This document shows positions 8,244 to 16,703 of a DNA stretch of 64,000 nt, piece after piece. Where the stretch lies: the NCBI GenBank assembly GCA_026014665.1, contig JAOZHX010000017.1:310001-374000 (forward strand), given 5' to 3'. The notes beneath the pieces were generated by a model. That model made no database searches, was not told where the DNA came from, and saw nothing but the letters and a program-made list of their open reading frames with translations. The stretch comes from Candidatus Bathyarchaeota archaeon. GTDB taxonomy: Archaea > Thermoproteota > Bathyarchaeia > Bathyarchaeales > Bathycorpusculaceae. Made by a program: the position numbers and the translations under genes. Each line of letters starts with the position of its first letter. Position 1 is the stretch's first letter.

Positions 8244-9908
8244 ATGAAGTTTACCCGCAGGTTTCCTCTTGTTTTGCTGCTGGTCATCATCGTGGTTTTA
8301 CCCAATGCTTCTTTCTACCCAGCAATCAGCGGCGCGTCTGCTGTTGAGGATAAACCCTTTTTCGGAGTTACGTTCGGCGGCAACACCACTAGTGAAGCTA
8401 AAGTGCTCATCGATGAAGTGAAAGGCTACATAAACCTCTTTGTGGTCGATAATTGGGATGTCGCCCTAAACGAGACTGCTCTGACTGAGATTTGCCAATA
8501 TGCTTACGACGCAAACTTGTACTTCATGGTTTACTTTAGCTTCATATTCTCTGCGCCGTCCCAACTGAACAGTAGCAGACTCAACCTATTCCAAGAAGCA
8601 GGCCTCGTTCCCTTCCATACCGCTTGGTTGAGTTCAGCAAACGACAGGTGGGGAGACAAATTCTTAGGCGCTTACGTTCTCGATGAACCCGGCGGCAAAC
8701 AAATAGACAAGCAACATTACAGTGGCTTTGCCACAAACTATGCTGGAAGAAACCAAACAACCTTCATTAATGTTACAAGCTACAGCGATGCTGCAAACCG
8801 TTTTGTCCGCGGAGTGAACGGCTACATGCGACTCCTCAACAATGCAACCTACCTCAACTCCATCCCCAATGCCACTGGCCGCGTTATTCCGGTGTTCACT
8901 GCTGATAACGCTCTTTACTGGTTTGATTATCTAGCAGGTTACGACACGGTGTTTGCTGAATTGGGCTGGAACCACAACGAAGCGCAACATATAGCGCTCT
9001 GCAGAGGCGCCGCAAACGTTCAAAACAAAGAGTGGGGCGCTATCATAACTTGGGCAACCAACGACCCGCCCTACATGGCGACAGGAACCCAGATGCTAAA
9101 AGAACTCAACATAGCATACGAAGCAGGCGCCAAATACCTCATTGTATTCAATTACCCGCAAATCAACCCTTACGGTGCCTTAACTGACGAACACTTTAAC
9201 GCTATGAAAAATTTCTGGAACAGAATCCACACATCGCCACGCAAAAATGTGGTTAAAAGCGGGCAAGTGGCGTTTGTTCTTCCGAAAGATTATGGATGGG
9301 GTATGCGGTTGGCAGATGACAGAATCTGGGGTCTGTGGGATGCAGATGAGTTGGCGCCAGAGATCGGCACGAAAATAGTTTCTTTAATCAATCAGTACGG
9401 CACCAACTTAGACATAATCTACGATGACCCGAGATTCAACTATACAGAGAAATACTCAACTCTCTACTATTGGAACGGCACAACCTACCAAACATCCGGA
9501 GTCTTCAACCTTTCAGCACCTACCGTCCTATACCCCTCGATCGTACTGGTAACCGCCATAGTGACATGCGTCCCTTCTTACCTTATGATTAAAAATAAAA
9601 AGCGCAGACCATCCAAAGTGCAGACAATTCATCTTCCACGATCCAAAGCAACGCTTAAAGGTTTAGGCAAGGGCGAGTTGGAGTTTGTTGATGACAAATT
9701 AAGGTTCTACAAGCAAGAAGGCTACTTCAAGAACCGCCAAGAGTTGATACGGGAAATTCCCCTCGGCATGGTTGAAGGATTTGAGCGGCTTGATAACACT
9801 TTGGTCATCACATGGAACGGAACCACCGACACGCTGTTCATCCAAAACCCAAAGCTACTGGCGTCTATAGCCCAGAGTATATTCGATAAATTGGAGCAAC
9901 AAAGGTAG
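8244..9908 (+). CDS. Secreted glycosidase-like TIM-barrel protein with C-terminal PH-like domain
   Basis: The start ATG 8244 gives 554 residues with a signal peptide (hydrophobic about 8-35) and avoids a 45-residue N-terminal extension lacking family character. The ectodomain (about 45-400) has a barrel-like pattern reminiscent of glycoside hydrolases: INLFVVDNW, GAYVLDEPGG (possible acidic catalytic residues), FAELGWN and AKYLIVFNYP. It has many NxT/S sequons. A transmembrane helix at about 430-455 is followed by a cytoplasmic domain of beta strands (about 465-545) ending in a helix. The reading frame stops at TAG 9906-9908 but stays open in the same frame through 19 more codons into the next gene (9966-10478). 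No exact enzyme family could be named. Confidence 0.7.
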   Translation: MKFTRRFPLVLLLVIIVVLPNASFYPAISGASAVEDKPFFGVTFGGNTTSEAKVLIDEVKGYINLFVVDNWDVALNETALTEICQYAYDANLYFMVYFSFIFSAPSQLNSSRLNLFQEAGLVPFHTAWLSSANDRWGDKFLGAYVLDEPGGKQIDKQHYSGFATNYAGRNQTTFINVTSYSDAANRFVRGVNGYMRLLNNATYLNSIPNATGRVIPVFTADNALYWFDYLAGYDTVFAELGWNHNEAQHIALCRGAANVQNKEWGAIITWATNDPPYMATGTQMLKELNIAYEAGAKYLIVFNYPQINPYGALTDEHFNAMKNFWNRIHTSPRKNVVKSGQVAFVLPKDYGWGMRLADDRIWGLWDADELAPEIGTKIVSLINQYGTNLDIIYDDPRFNYTEKYSTLYYWNGTTYQTSGVFNLSAPTVLYPSIVLVTAIVTCVPSYLMIKNKKRRPSKVQTIHLPRSKATLKGLGKGELEFVDDKLRFYKQEGYFKNRQELIREIPLGMVEGFERLDNTLVITWNGTTDTLFIQNPKLLASIAQSIFDKLEQQR

Positions 9909-9965
9909 CTGCTTGAGAAAAAGGAAAAGCTGCAAGAAGAGGTTACAAAATTACAGGACGATGGC

Positions 9966-10478
9966 ATGGAAATCATTGACTTACTGTTTAACGTTTTAAG
10001 GAATCTAAACAAGAAAAACATAGATTGGATGCAAATAGAAAGCTGCCTAAACCAGCGCCGAGAATTTAACCCCTTCAACCTGGACTTTTCTAAGCTTTCA
10101 GTGGCCATACAGGGGCATCTTGCGTTAGAGACCTCAAAGGAAACCTACAACTTACTAAAAACTCTCTATGAGCATTTTTCATCGCTAGCCAAGAAAAACG
10201 TTATGCAGCAAGGGATTTGTCCCGACTACCGAGAACTAAAAACAATAATTTTAACGTATTACACACTCAACGACGTCATACTCAGCATGGTGATCGGCGA
10301 CAGGAGCAGCCAAAAAGAAATAGATGAACTCCTACTGATGCTGGAAGCAATGCCAAAGAGAAACAACTCAAAACTTAACGTCGCTGCCTTTAGAGACGCA
10401 ATTGCCGCAATAGGCAAAGACACAGGTGTAGAAGATGCCGTTGCAAAGTTGAGGATTCTATTTAGAGCACTACTTTGA
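9966..10478 (+). CDS. Alpha-helical protein, possibly the C-terminal part of the preceding gene
   Basis: This 170-residue, mostly helical protein has no recognised domain. It is in the same frame as the gene ending at 9908, and the 19 codons between the TAG and this ATG contain no stop and encode a coiled-coil-like run (LLEKKEKLQEEVTKLQDDG). It may therefore be an independent translationally coupled gene (AGGA lies about 8 bases before the ATG) or the tail of a longer protein interrupted by one amber codon. Its own sequence has Leu-rich helices and ends AVAKLRILFRALL. No signal peptide is present, so as a fusion it would lie on the cytoplasmic side of the membrane. Confidence 0.6.
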   Translation: MEIIDLLFNVLRNLNKKNIDWMQIESCLNQRREFNPFNLDFSKLSVAIQGHLALETSKETYNLLKTLYEHFSSLAKKNVMQQGICPDYRELKTIILTYYTLNDVILSMVIGDRSSQKEIDELLLMLEAMPKRNNSKLNVAAFRDAIAAIGKDTGVEDAVAKLRILFRALL

Positions 10479-10582
10479 GATGAATACGTCCCGTGTTTGC
10501 CTTGGTCGGTGTGCTGCGAAACCTACATATGCTCCAACGGAAAGAGTACTCTCAAGCGGAGTAACTGAGGACTTAAACCAAA

Positions 10583-11392
10583 TTGCCACCAACAGAAAAC
10601 TTCAAAGACAGCATCCACCAAGCCAACGTGGTTGTCCACCGTTCAGAAGCAAAATACTACGAAGCGCTCCACCCAGAAGTATACAGTAAAAAAGAACAAA
10701 AAAGAATCACCAGCATCCTAACAGCCGCCGACAAAATGGTTCTAAACAATGGCAAGAAAGCTCTTGATTTCGGCGCTGGAACCGGAAACTTGACTGGTAA
10801 ACTTCTAACCTTGGGATACTCCGTTACCGCCATAGATATTTCTGCTGAGATGTGTGCCATACTAAAGGTCAAATTCAAAACCGCCATAGAAGCTGGCAAA
10901 CTTCAAGTTATCAATTCACCCATTGAAGCAATCAGTTTTGCCCGAGGCGAATTCGATTTAATCGCATGCTATTCTGTTTTACACCATCTGCCAGACTACA
11001 TCGGCACACTTGAAAAGTTATCAGGCTATCTCAAAGAAGGCGGCGTTCTATACATTGACCATGAAGCCTCCCCCTTCTATTGGAAGGATGAACCTAACCC
11101 TTTCGCAAACTTAGTTAAACTCCTGTATTTCCATTCGATTCCAACATTCAACATCCTTTATTTTTGGGTTGCAGGCATAAGGGTGCCTTCCATAGATTAC
11201 ACTCTCTCCGATTACTGGCACAAAAAAGAGCACCCCCTCGACCACGCTGCAATACAAAAAGCCCTCAAAGCTTATGCGTTCAGCAAACGGGTTGATTACT
11301 ACCAGACAGGAACCTGGATTGCAAACCCCATATTTTACGTCTACAAACTCGTCTGTAAGCCAGAAATGAGTTATTGGCTGGCTAAAAAGTAA
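10583..11392 (+). CDS. Class I SAM-dependent methyltransferase
   Basis: The 269-residue product has the Rossmann SAM-binding motif LDFGAGTG at residues 61-68, the acidic loop VTAIDIS about 15 residues later, and a YSVLHHLPDY post-motif typical of Methyltransf_11/25 enzymes. The C-terminal third has aromatic-rich hydrophobic stretches (LYFHSIPTFNILYFWVAG), which suggests a membrane-associated or lipid-like substrate. The start is a TTG at 10583. It is convergent with the large PQQ-propeller gene. The substrate is unknown. Confidence 0.8.
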   Translation: MPPTENFKDSIHQANVVVHRSEAKYYEALHPEVYSKKEQKRITSILTAADKMVLNNGKKALDFGAGTGNLTGKLLTLGYSVTAIDISAEMCAILKVKFKTAIEAGKLQVINSPIEAISFARGEFDLIACYSVLHHLPDYIGTLEKLSGYLKEGGVLYIDHEASPFYWKDEPNPFANLVKLLYFHSIPTFNILYFWVAGIRVPSIDYTLSDYWHKKEHPLDHAAIQKALKAYAFSKRVDYYQTGTWIANPIFYVYKLVCKPEMSYWLAKK

Positions 11393-11419
11393 ATTTTAAC
11401 TCAGAACAGTCTGCTTAAC

Positions 11420-11427
11420 AAAAAAAG
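11420..11427 (-). terminator. T-tract terminator for the PQQ-propeller gene
   Basis: A run of seven T on the minus strand follows a C-rich stretch about 25 bases beyond the stop codon at 11450, fitting an archaeal U-tract terminator. Confidence 0.45.
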
Positions 11428-11449
11428 GAGGGGGAAAGGTGCCATTTTT

Positions 11450-14071
11450 CTAATGTCGACGCCAAAGGGCTATGCCGACGATTGCGATTGCGATGATTAT
11501 AGCGACTGCAGCTAACAATATGTAGAGAGCCAATGTCCCCGTTACATCTCCGGGGACCGTTCCCTTTTCACCTGGCTGCTGAGTTGGTTCCCCTATAGCC
11601 ACAGCGGTTTCGGCTAAAGAGGGGAAGTAAGATCCGGATCCTGGGAAGCTAGCGATTATTGTGTGGATGCCTGGGATTTCTGGGTTGAACATTAGGCTGA
11701 ACATGCCGTTTTCGTCAGTTGTGGCGTTGCCTATGTGGAAGTAATTGCCGTTTGGATCGATGGTGTCGACGGTTACTTCAACGCCTTTAATGTTTGTAGG
11801 CTTGGTTCTTTGGTGGTACACGTACTCCATCCATTCAGACATGTATGCATCAGCGATGGCTGGTTTGCCTTTTGCGCCTGGAGATTGGTCTGTGACTGTG
11901 CCTTCGATTAATATCGGGGTTCCTAAGGTTCCAGCTTTTGAGGTTTCGACTGTAGTTGCAGTTTGGCCCTTGCCGTAGCAGTAGATTCTGTTGTCCATGT
12001 TGTCGAAAGCTATTGCATAGCCGTCGGAGATGATTATTGTTGAACATAAGCCTGTCATGTTCCACAGGTTTGCCCCTGTGTCGGCATCAAAGCAGTATAT
12101 GCTCCATCCAGTGTACAGGGGCTGTGTATGGGAGTGCTCCCCAGTGGTGACAAAGATTTTTCTATCCGCGATGGAGACACCAGCGCCGCTGCCTACAGGC
12201 CAGTATTGGTATGGTCCTTCAAGCCCGCCCTTGTTTAGGGTGGTGTTCCAAAGTAGCTCTCCAGTCTTGATATCGTAGCAGTGGAGTACTCCTGCATATC
12301 CAACGGAGTAGAGTCTTCCGTAGGCAATGTTGCCGCCTAAGCCGTATAAATCGAATTGTTCAGATGGCTGAGTGGGACCCCAAACGAGATCGCCAGTGTC
12401 TAGGCTGTAGCCATACCATTGTAGAGTTTCTTTTTGCCGCACCGTAAAGATTCTGTCTGCAAGGCTGACTGGACCCATGGTAACTGTTGCGTTACGCACT
12501 GGTGGTTGCTGATAATCTTTTTTCCAAATCAGTTGCCCTCTCTGGGTTTGATTGAGGTTGAGAGTCCATATGCTGTATTGGCTGACGCCATATTGGAAGG
12601 CAGTGATTCCGTTTACTCCTAGAATGCGGTCAGGGTTATAATTATCGTCTTGAACGACAGTGCTGATGGTTCCTAAGTTTGCCGGTGCCGTAACATTCCA
12701 TGAATAGCCTTTAGTTCCGTCGACTGTGCGTCCTATGGGTTCTCTCCACATCCAATAGTAAGCTTCACCTGGACCTGCACCAGGTTGACCGTATGGAATT
12801 CCAAGGTTGTTGTTGGGGAATCCTAAGGCAACGCTGGAGTTCCATAGTGCAAGCCAACCATTCGAGTTGTAGATGTATATGAGAATTTCGCCGTTTGGTC
12901 CTGTTACGCGGGTGCCTGAAGGCACGTTAGCTATGTTGCATATCCAGTTTCCAGTCCAACCATCGTACATCTGCCATACTGCAGAGTTTGCAGGAGTATT
13001 AAATGAATAAACAGTTCCGTTTATCATAGTGTAATTGTAGGTTGTGGCTGCTGATTGTGTGTACGTTGACCAAAGGTAGGCACGAGCTCCGAATTGGTTG
13101 GGTGACTGATAATTGTAGATTTGCCCAAAAGATAGTTGCGGATACTGCCAAGGTATGTTTGTGTTGCCAATGTGGGCAGGTGTTTGAGAACCGATTTGGA
13201 TGGGACCAGTGCTGTTTTGATAGAAAATCTGTTCTCCAGTTCGAAGATCAACACAGTACCATCCGTATCGCGGAGCCTTTGGTTCATTGTAGTACAATCT
13301 GCCGCCGATGATTATCCCCGCACTCCAAAAAGTTTCATACGCACTTCCCGTATGGTAGCTGATTTCGTCGTATGGTTCTCCCACGATTCCTCCGAAGGTG
13401 GTTGGTTTCGCCCAAACAATGTGAGCAGTGCCTGGTGCTTTGCTGTAGGGGTTAAAGTTACCGATGGGATTGCCTCCGCCCAACCAGTTTCCTGCAATAA
13501 CCGACCATGCCCTGTTGGTGGCGTAGATTGGTCGTGTCCAATAGTCCTCTGGAAGAGGTACGCCTGGTGGTCCTGGTATTGGCTCCTGTTGAACCGTAAG
13601 AGTGACAGGCGGACTTACGCTGGGAAGCAAAGTATCATTGACATAAAGTGGATTATATATGCCACTTGGTGCTGCAGGAAGACCAGTATATGTATGGCCC
13701 GGAAATCTAGCAACAAAAGTATAATCTCCAACCTCATCAGGTGTGTAGATAGTGTAGCTGCCTCCAACCGGATCTGATGTAAATGGTCCAAGAGTTTCGT
13801 TGGTTCCACCAGGTTTTGTAACATCCACGTAGAAGGTAAATCTGTCTCCATATTCACCGCTTGCCGTTTGAGGAAGCTTGTCGAGCCAGAAAACGACTAG
13901 CGCTTGTTGCCCCACTCCAATGGGGTTTGGTGAGACAGCGATATAGGTCCAAGTTGGAAATACCCATGGCGGGTCATGCGCGGTAGCAGGCAAAGCAATC
14001 AGCGAAGATGCAACGGTCAACATCAGAAAAATAGCAACTGTTGCCAATAGTTTTTTTCCAAAATCAATCAT
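11450..14071 (-). CDS. Large surface protein with PQQ-like beta-propeller (paralogue A)
   Basis: The 873-residue product has an N-terminal signal peptide (hydrophobic about 10-30), an Ig-like domain (about 38-165, with PNPIGVGQQALVVFW), and a beta-propeller of PQQ/PQQ-like repeats (about 190-690; blades end in patterns such as CVDLRTGE, DIKTGELLWN and CFDADTGANLWN). A second Ig-like domain follows (about 745-830, GVEVTVDTIDPNGNYFHIG), then a low-complexity linker and a C-terminal transmembrane helix ending WRRH. A paralogue with the same domain order is at 41467-44046. It is probably an abundant cell-surface or S-layer-associated protein. The propeller could bind a cofactor or carbohydrate, but no catalytic residues are evident. 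Confidence 0.82.
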   Translation of the reverse strand: MIDFGKKLLATVAIFLMLTVASSLIALPATAHDPPWVFPTWTYIAVSPNPIGVGQQALVVFWLDKLPQTASGEYGDRFTFYVDVTKPGGTNETLGPFTSDPVGGSYTIYTPDEVGDYTFVARFPGHTYTGLPAAPSGIYNPLYVNDTLLPSVSPPVTLTVQQEPIPGPPGVPLPEDYWTRPIYATNRAWSVIAGNWLGGGNPIGNFNPYSKAPGTAHIVWAKPTTFGGIVGEPYDEISYHTGSAYETFWSAGIIIGGRLYYNEPKAPRYGWYCVDLRTGEQIFYQNSTGPIQIGSQTPAHIGNTNIPWQYPQLSFGQIYNYQSPNQFGARAYLWSTYTQSAATTYNYTMINGTVYSFNTPANSAVWQMYDGWTGNWICNIANVPSGTRVTGPNGEILIYIYNSNGWLALWNSSVALGFPNNNLGIPYGQPGAGPGEAYYWMWREPIGRTVDGTKGYSWNVTAPANLGTISTVVQDDNYNPDRILGVNGITAFQYGVSQYSIWTLNLNQTQRGQLIWKKDYQQPPVRNATVTMGPVSLADRIFTVRQKETLQWYGYSLDTGDLVWGPTQPSEQFDLYGLGGNIAYGRLYSVGYAGVLHCYDIKTGELLWNTTLNKGGLEGPYQYWPVGSGAGVSIADRKIFVTTGEHSHTQPLYTGWSIYCFDADTGANLWNMTGLCSTIIISDGYAIAFDNMDNRIYCYGKGQTATTVETSKAGTLGTPILIEGTVTDQSPGAKGKPAIADAYMSEWMEYVYHQRTKPTNIKGVEVTVDTIDPNGNYFHIGNATTDENGMFSLMFNPEIPGIHTIIASFPGSGSYFPSLAETAVAIGEPTQQPGEKGTVPGDVTGTLALYILLAAVAIIIAIAIVGIALWRRH

Positions 14072-14263
14072 TCTTTTGGTCTCCTAAGAATGATCTGATT
14101 AAAAATAAGGATGATAATTTCTAATAAACGTTTTCAAGAAACAGCGTTTGCCTGAAAGCTATGCTTTCAACCGCCTCATTGAAGGAAAATTAAGTGTTGA
14201 TTCGTTTCTAGCAAGTTAATCTAAAGTTAAACTGCGCCATTGCTTGAGGCACCCATTGAAACA

Positions 14264-15379
14264 TTAATGGATTGTTAGCGCCCTCTTTATTGATTCCACG
14301 AGTTGTTGGTTGTCTTTGCTTGAGCGAACTGTAACTCGGAAATAGCTATCATCCATACCCATAAAAGTGCAGCAATCCCGAATCAGAATGTGTTCTTTAG
14401 CCAAAAGCTCTTTGAGCATGGTAGAGGTAAGCTTACGATTCTGGATTTTTACTAGTAAAAAGTTTGTTACTGACGGGTAAACATGTAACCCTTCAATTTC
14501 ACCAAGCGCCTTGGCGAGGGCTTCACGGTTTTTAGCGATGGTTCGCTTTGTGTTCTCTATGAATTCCTTGTCGTTGATAGCTGACGTCGTGACTTGACAT
14601 GCCAACCCATTGATGCTCCATGGCAACCGCATCGTTTCAAGTTTATCAATCAGGTTCACAGCGGCTAAGGCGTAACCAAAACGTATGCCTGCCATGCCAT
14701 AGAACTTGGTGACTGAACGGATGACAAAAAGGTTCTCGTAATCCTTCACCGAGCCCGCAAGCGTGTTCTTTAGGCTCTGGTCAGAAAATTCGATGTAGTT
14801 TTCGTCAACGCTAAATATGATGTCTTTTCTGCTGCAGAAATCAACGAGTTCTAGAAGTTGATCTTTACTGTAGAGGGTTCCTGATGGACTATGCGGATTG
14901 CAGATGGAAAGAATCCTTACGCCATCAGTTATTGCTGCCTTGATTTTATCAATTTCAAGCGAGAAATCTGCGGGCAACTGCACAAAGACGGGCTCGCCAC
15001 CAACTCGAAGCGCCGCTTTCTCATATTCAGAGAAAGACGGCACGGGAATGAGCGCTTTTAAGCCCCTCGGCAAAATCTCGGTAATTAAGTAGATTAGCTC
15101 GATTGAGCCGTTGCCCAACAGTACATTTTCTGCTTTGACGCCGTTGCCAACATACCTGGCGATTTCCTCTTTGAACTCCACAGGGTTCGGGTCGGGGTAA
15201 TAGCGTATTAGTTTAGCATTTTGTCTCACGGCTTCCAAGGCTTTGGGTGAAGGCCCAAGAAAGTTTATGGGTCCGCTGAACTCGAGCACTTCTTCTAACG
15301 GAATGTTGTATTTTCTGCTAAAGCCCCAGATGTCTCCGCCATGGCTTACGAAGCGGCGTTTCTTACATGTGCTCGACAC
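14264..15379 (-). CDS. cobD: L-threonine-O-3-phosphate decarboxylase (cobalamin pathway, PLP enzyme)
   Basis: This 371-residue fold-type I aminotransferase-like protein opens with SHGGDIWGFSRKY (about 12-24) and FSGPINFLGPSP, the signature of the cobalamin-type threonine-phosphate decarboxylase rather than of histidinol-phosphate aminotransferase. The PLP lysine should be K225 in SVTKFYGMAGIRFG. NPHSPSG and the Asp in VDEN are present. It would make (R)-1-amino-2-propanol phosphate for CbiB (7041-8069). The start is a GTG at 15379 with GGAGG upstream; it overlaps the end of the upstream gene by 17 bases, so the two are co-translated. A HisC role cannot be fully excluded. Confidence 0.82.
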   Translation of the reverse strand: MSSTCKKRRFVSHGGDIWGFSRKYNIPLEEVLEFSGPINFLGPSPKALEAVRQNAKLIRYYPDPNPVEFKEEIARYVGNGVKAENVLLGNGSIELIYLITEILPRGLKALIPVPSFSEYEKAALRVGGEPVFVQLPADFSLEIDKIKAAITDGVRILSICNPHSPSGTLYSKDQLLELVDFCSRKDIIFSVDENYIEFSDQSLKNTLAGSVKDYENLFVIRSVTKFYGMAGIRFGYALAAVNLIDKLETMRLPWSINGLACQVTTSAINDKEFIENTKRTIAKNREALAKALGEIEGLHVYPSVTNFLLVKIQNRKLTSTMLKELLAKEHILIRDCCTFMGMDDSYFRVTVRSSKDNQQLVESIKRALTIH

Positions 15380-15923
15380 TCTTCTCTTCCTCCATCAACC
15401 GTGCGATTTCTTTTTCTACCGTCAGGTGTGCTTTGAAGTGAGCGTTGTAGAGGTTAACAACCTTGTATAGCCAATAGATTACCCCAAAGCCTAACGTGAC
15501 TATGGTTATCAATGCATATGTTTTTATCGGTATTGTCTGAGGCATAAACATCCGCTCGGGAAAAGCAGCCGCAAGAAATGCATCTTGGTTGCGCTCATGT
15601 GTGATTAAATCTTTGGATAACAAGTAAACGATCAGAAAGACAGGTACGATTAGGATGATGCTGGCAGCCCACACCTTCGCGTTCATCCTCTTAGGTAGTT
15701 GGCTCATTGGAGGCGGCTGTTTCCCCTTGTTCCGCAAATACTCTGCAACCTGCTCTTCCAACGCCGCTTCTTTCTGGAAATGGCGGTTTCTGCCCTCCAC
15801 CAAGCGCCAAAACATCGGAAAGAAAGCTATGCCGAAAGTCACCACTGCTCCCAAGAACCACATGGAGAACCATATTTTTCGGTCACTGATCTCATGCGGG
15901 TTGGATGTGGTTTGCATAGGCAT
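15363..15923 (-). CDS. Membrane protein of unknown function, about 186 aa
   Basis: The protein has three hydrophobic helices, at about 20-43 (IWFSMWFLGAVVTFGIAFF), 84-104 and 133-155, with a charged amphipathic segment between the first two and a Glu/Lys-rich tail. The ATG at 15923 is used; a TTG one codon upstream is also in frame. The gene overlaps the Thr-P decarboxylase start by 17 bases, so they form an operon, though nothing in the sequence points to cobalamin. It faces the glycosyltransferase gene at 16001 across a 77-base divergent promoter. Confidence 0.7.
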   Translation of the reverse strand: MPMQTTSNPHEISDRKIWFSMWFLGAVVTFGIAFFPMFWRLVEGRNRHFQKEAALEEQVAEYLRNKGKQPPPMSQLPKRMNAKVWAASIILIVPVFLIVYLLSKDLITHERNQDAFLAAAFPERMFMPQTIPIKTYALITIVTLGFGVIYWLYKVVNLYNAHFKAHLTVEKEIARLMEEEKSVEHM

Positions 15924-15963
15924 CAAACTTTTTCATTCAATTGCTGAGAAGGTTGGGGTAGCC

Positions 15964-15976
15964 AAACTTTATAAGG
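15964..15976. promoter_or_regulatory. Bidirectional TATA element
   Basis: AAACTTTATAAGG is near-symmetrical (TTTATAAG one way, CTTATAAA the other). Rightwards it lies about 28 bases before the ATG at 16001, implying a nearly leaderless transcript. Leftwards it lies about 45 bases before the ATG at 15923. Confidence 0.5.
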
Positions 15977-16000
15977 CTTTCAATTGGCACATACAGCTAA

Positions 16001-16699
16001 ATGAGCCACGCCAAAATGCTGCTTTCCATAATTATCCCCATGTACAATGAGGAATTAACGGTAGGCAACATCATCGACCGAACCCACGCAGTGCTCAAAC
16101 AAATCGGGTTACCCTACGAAATCCTCGTAGTCGACGACCACTCCCACGACCGCTCCCTGGAAGCTGCCAAAAAACACGGCGTGCGACTGTTTATGTTAAA
16201 CCATCACCTCGGCAAAGGCTATGTGCTTCGAGCTGGGTTCGCCAAAGCCAAAGGCGACATCGTGGTTACAATCGACTCCGACGGCTCACACCGCCCCGAA
16301 GAACTCCCAGAAGTCCTCACACCTATCCTCCAAGATAAGGCAGATTTGGTGATAGGTTCCCGTTACATGAATCATAAACCGGTGGCTGCTCGGAAACTCA
16401 ACCGCTTCGGAGTGCGAATCTTCAATTACCTAATCGAAATCTTCACCGGAGTCGCCATCACTGATTCTCAGTCAGGCTACCGCGCCATGAAACGCAGCGT
16501 TTTAGATAAACAGAAACTTTACGCTCGCGAATACGAAATAGAATCTGAAATGCTCGTCAAAACTGCCAAGGCAGGTTTTCGAGTGGCTGAAGTGCCCATC
16601 AGCTTCGAGCAACGCACGTACGGGCGCAGCGGCGTTGACCCCTTGTGGGATGGGGCCAAGATTTTGTTCTCGATTGTCGTGGCTCGTTTTAGGGGGTAG
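16001..16699 (+). CDS. Glycosyltransferase family 2, dolichyl-phosphate mannosyl/glucosyltransferase type
   Basis: The 232-residue, single-domain GT-A protein starts with SIIIPMYNEE (about 9-18). It has the nucleotide-sugar acidic pair D45-D46, a DSDGS metal-binding motif at about 92-96, and SQSGYRAMK near residue 160, as in DPM1-type polyprenyl-phosphate glycosyltransferases. No transmembrane helices are present, as in soluble DPM1. It would charge a polyprenyl phosphate with a sugar for glycoprotein or glycolipid assembly. The next gene starts 5 bases after its stop, and a third glycosyltransferase follows. A relative is at 27474-28202. Confidence 0.86.
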   Translation: MSHAKMLLSIIIPMYNEELTVGNIIDRTHAVLKQIGLPYEILVVDDHSHDRSLEAAKKHGVRLFMLNHHLGKGYVLRAGFAKAKGDIVVTIDSDGSHRPEELPEVLTPILQDKADLVIGSRYMNHKPVAARKLNRFGVRIFNYLIEIFTGVAITDSQSGYRAMKRSVLDKQKLYAREYEIESEMLVKTAKAGFRVAEVPISFEQRTYGRSGVDPLWDGAKILFSIVVARFRG

Positions 16700-16703
16700 T
16701 GAT

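Noticed and set aside
8244-10478. Idea that TAG is a sense codon throughout this genome
   Set aside because: TAG ends at least cobS copy 2, cobY copy 2, the third Dph6-like gene and the GT2 gene at the expected family length, the last immediately followed by TGA.
13136-13777. A 213-codon plus-strand frame antisense to the PQQ-propeller gene
   Set aside because: It is a codon-bias shadow of the real gene; its translation has no domain character.
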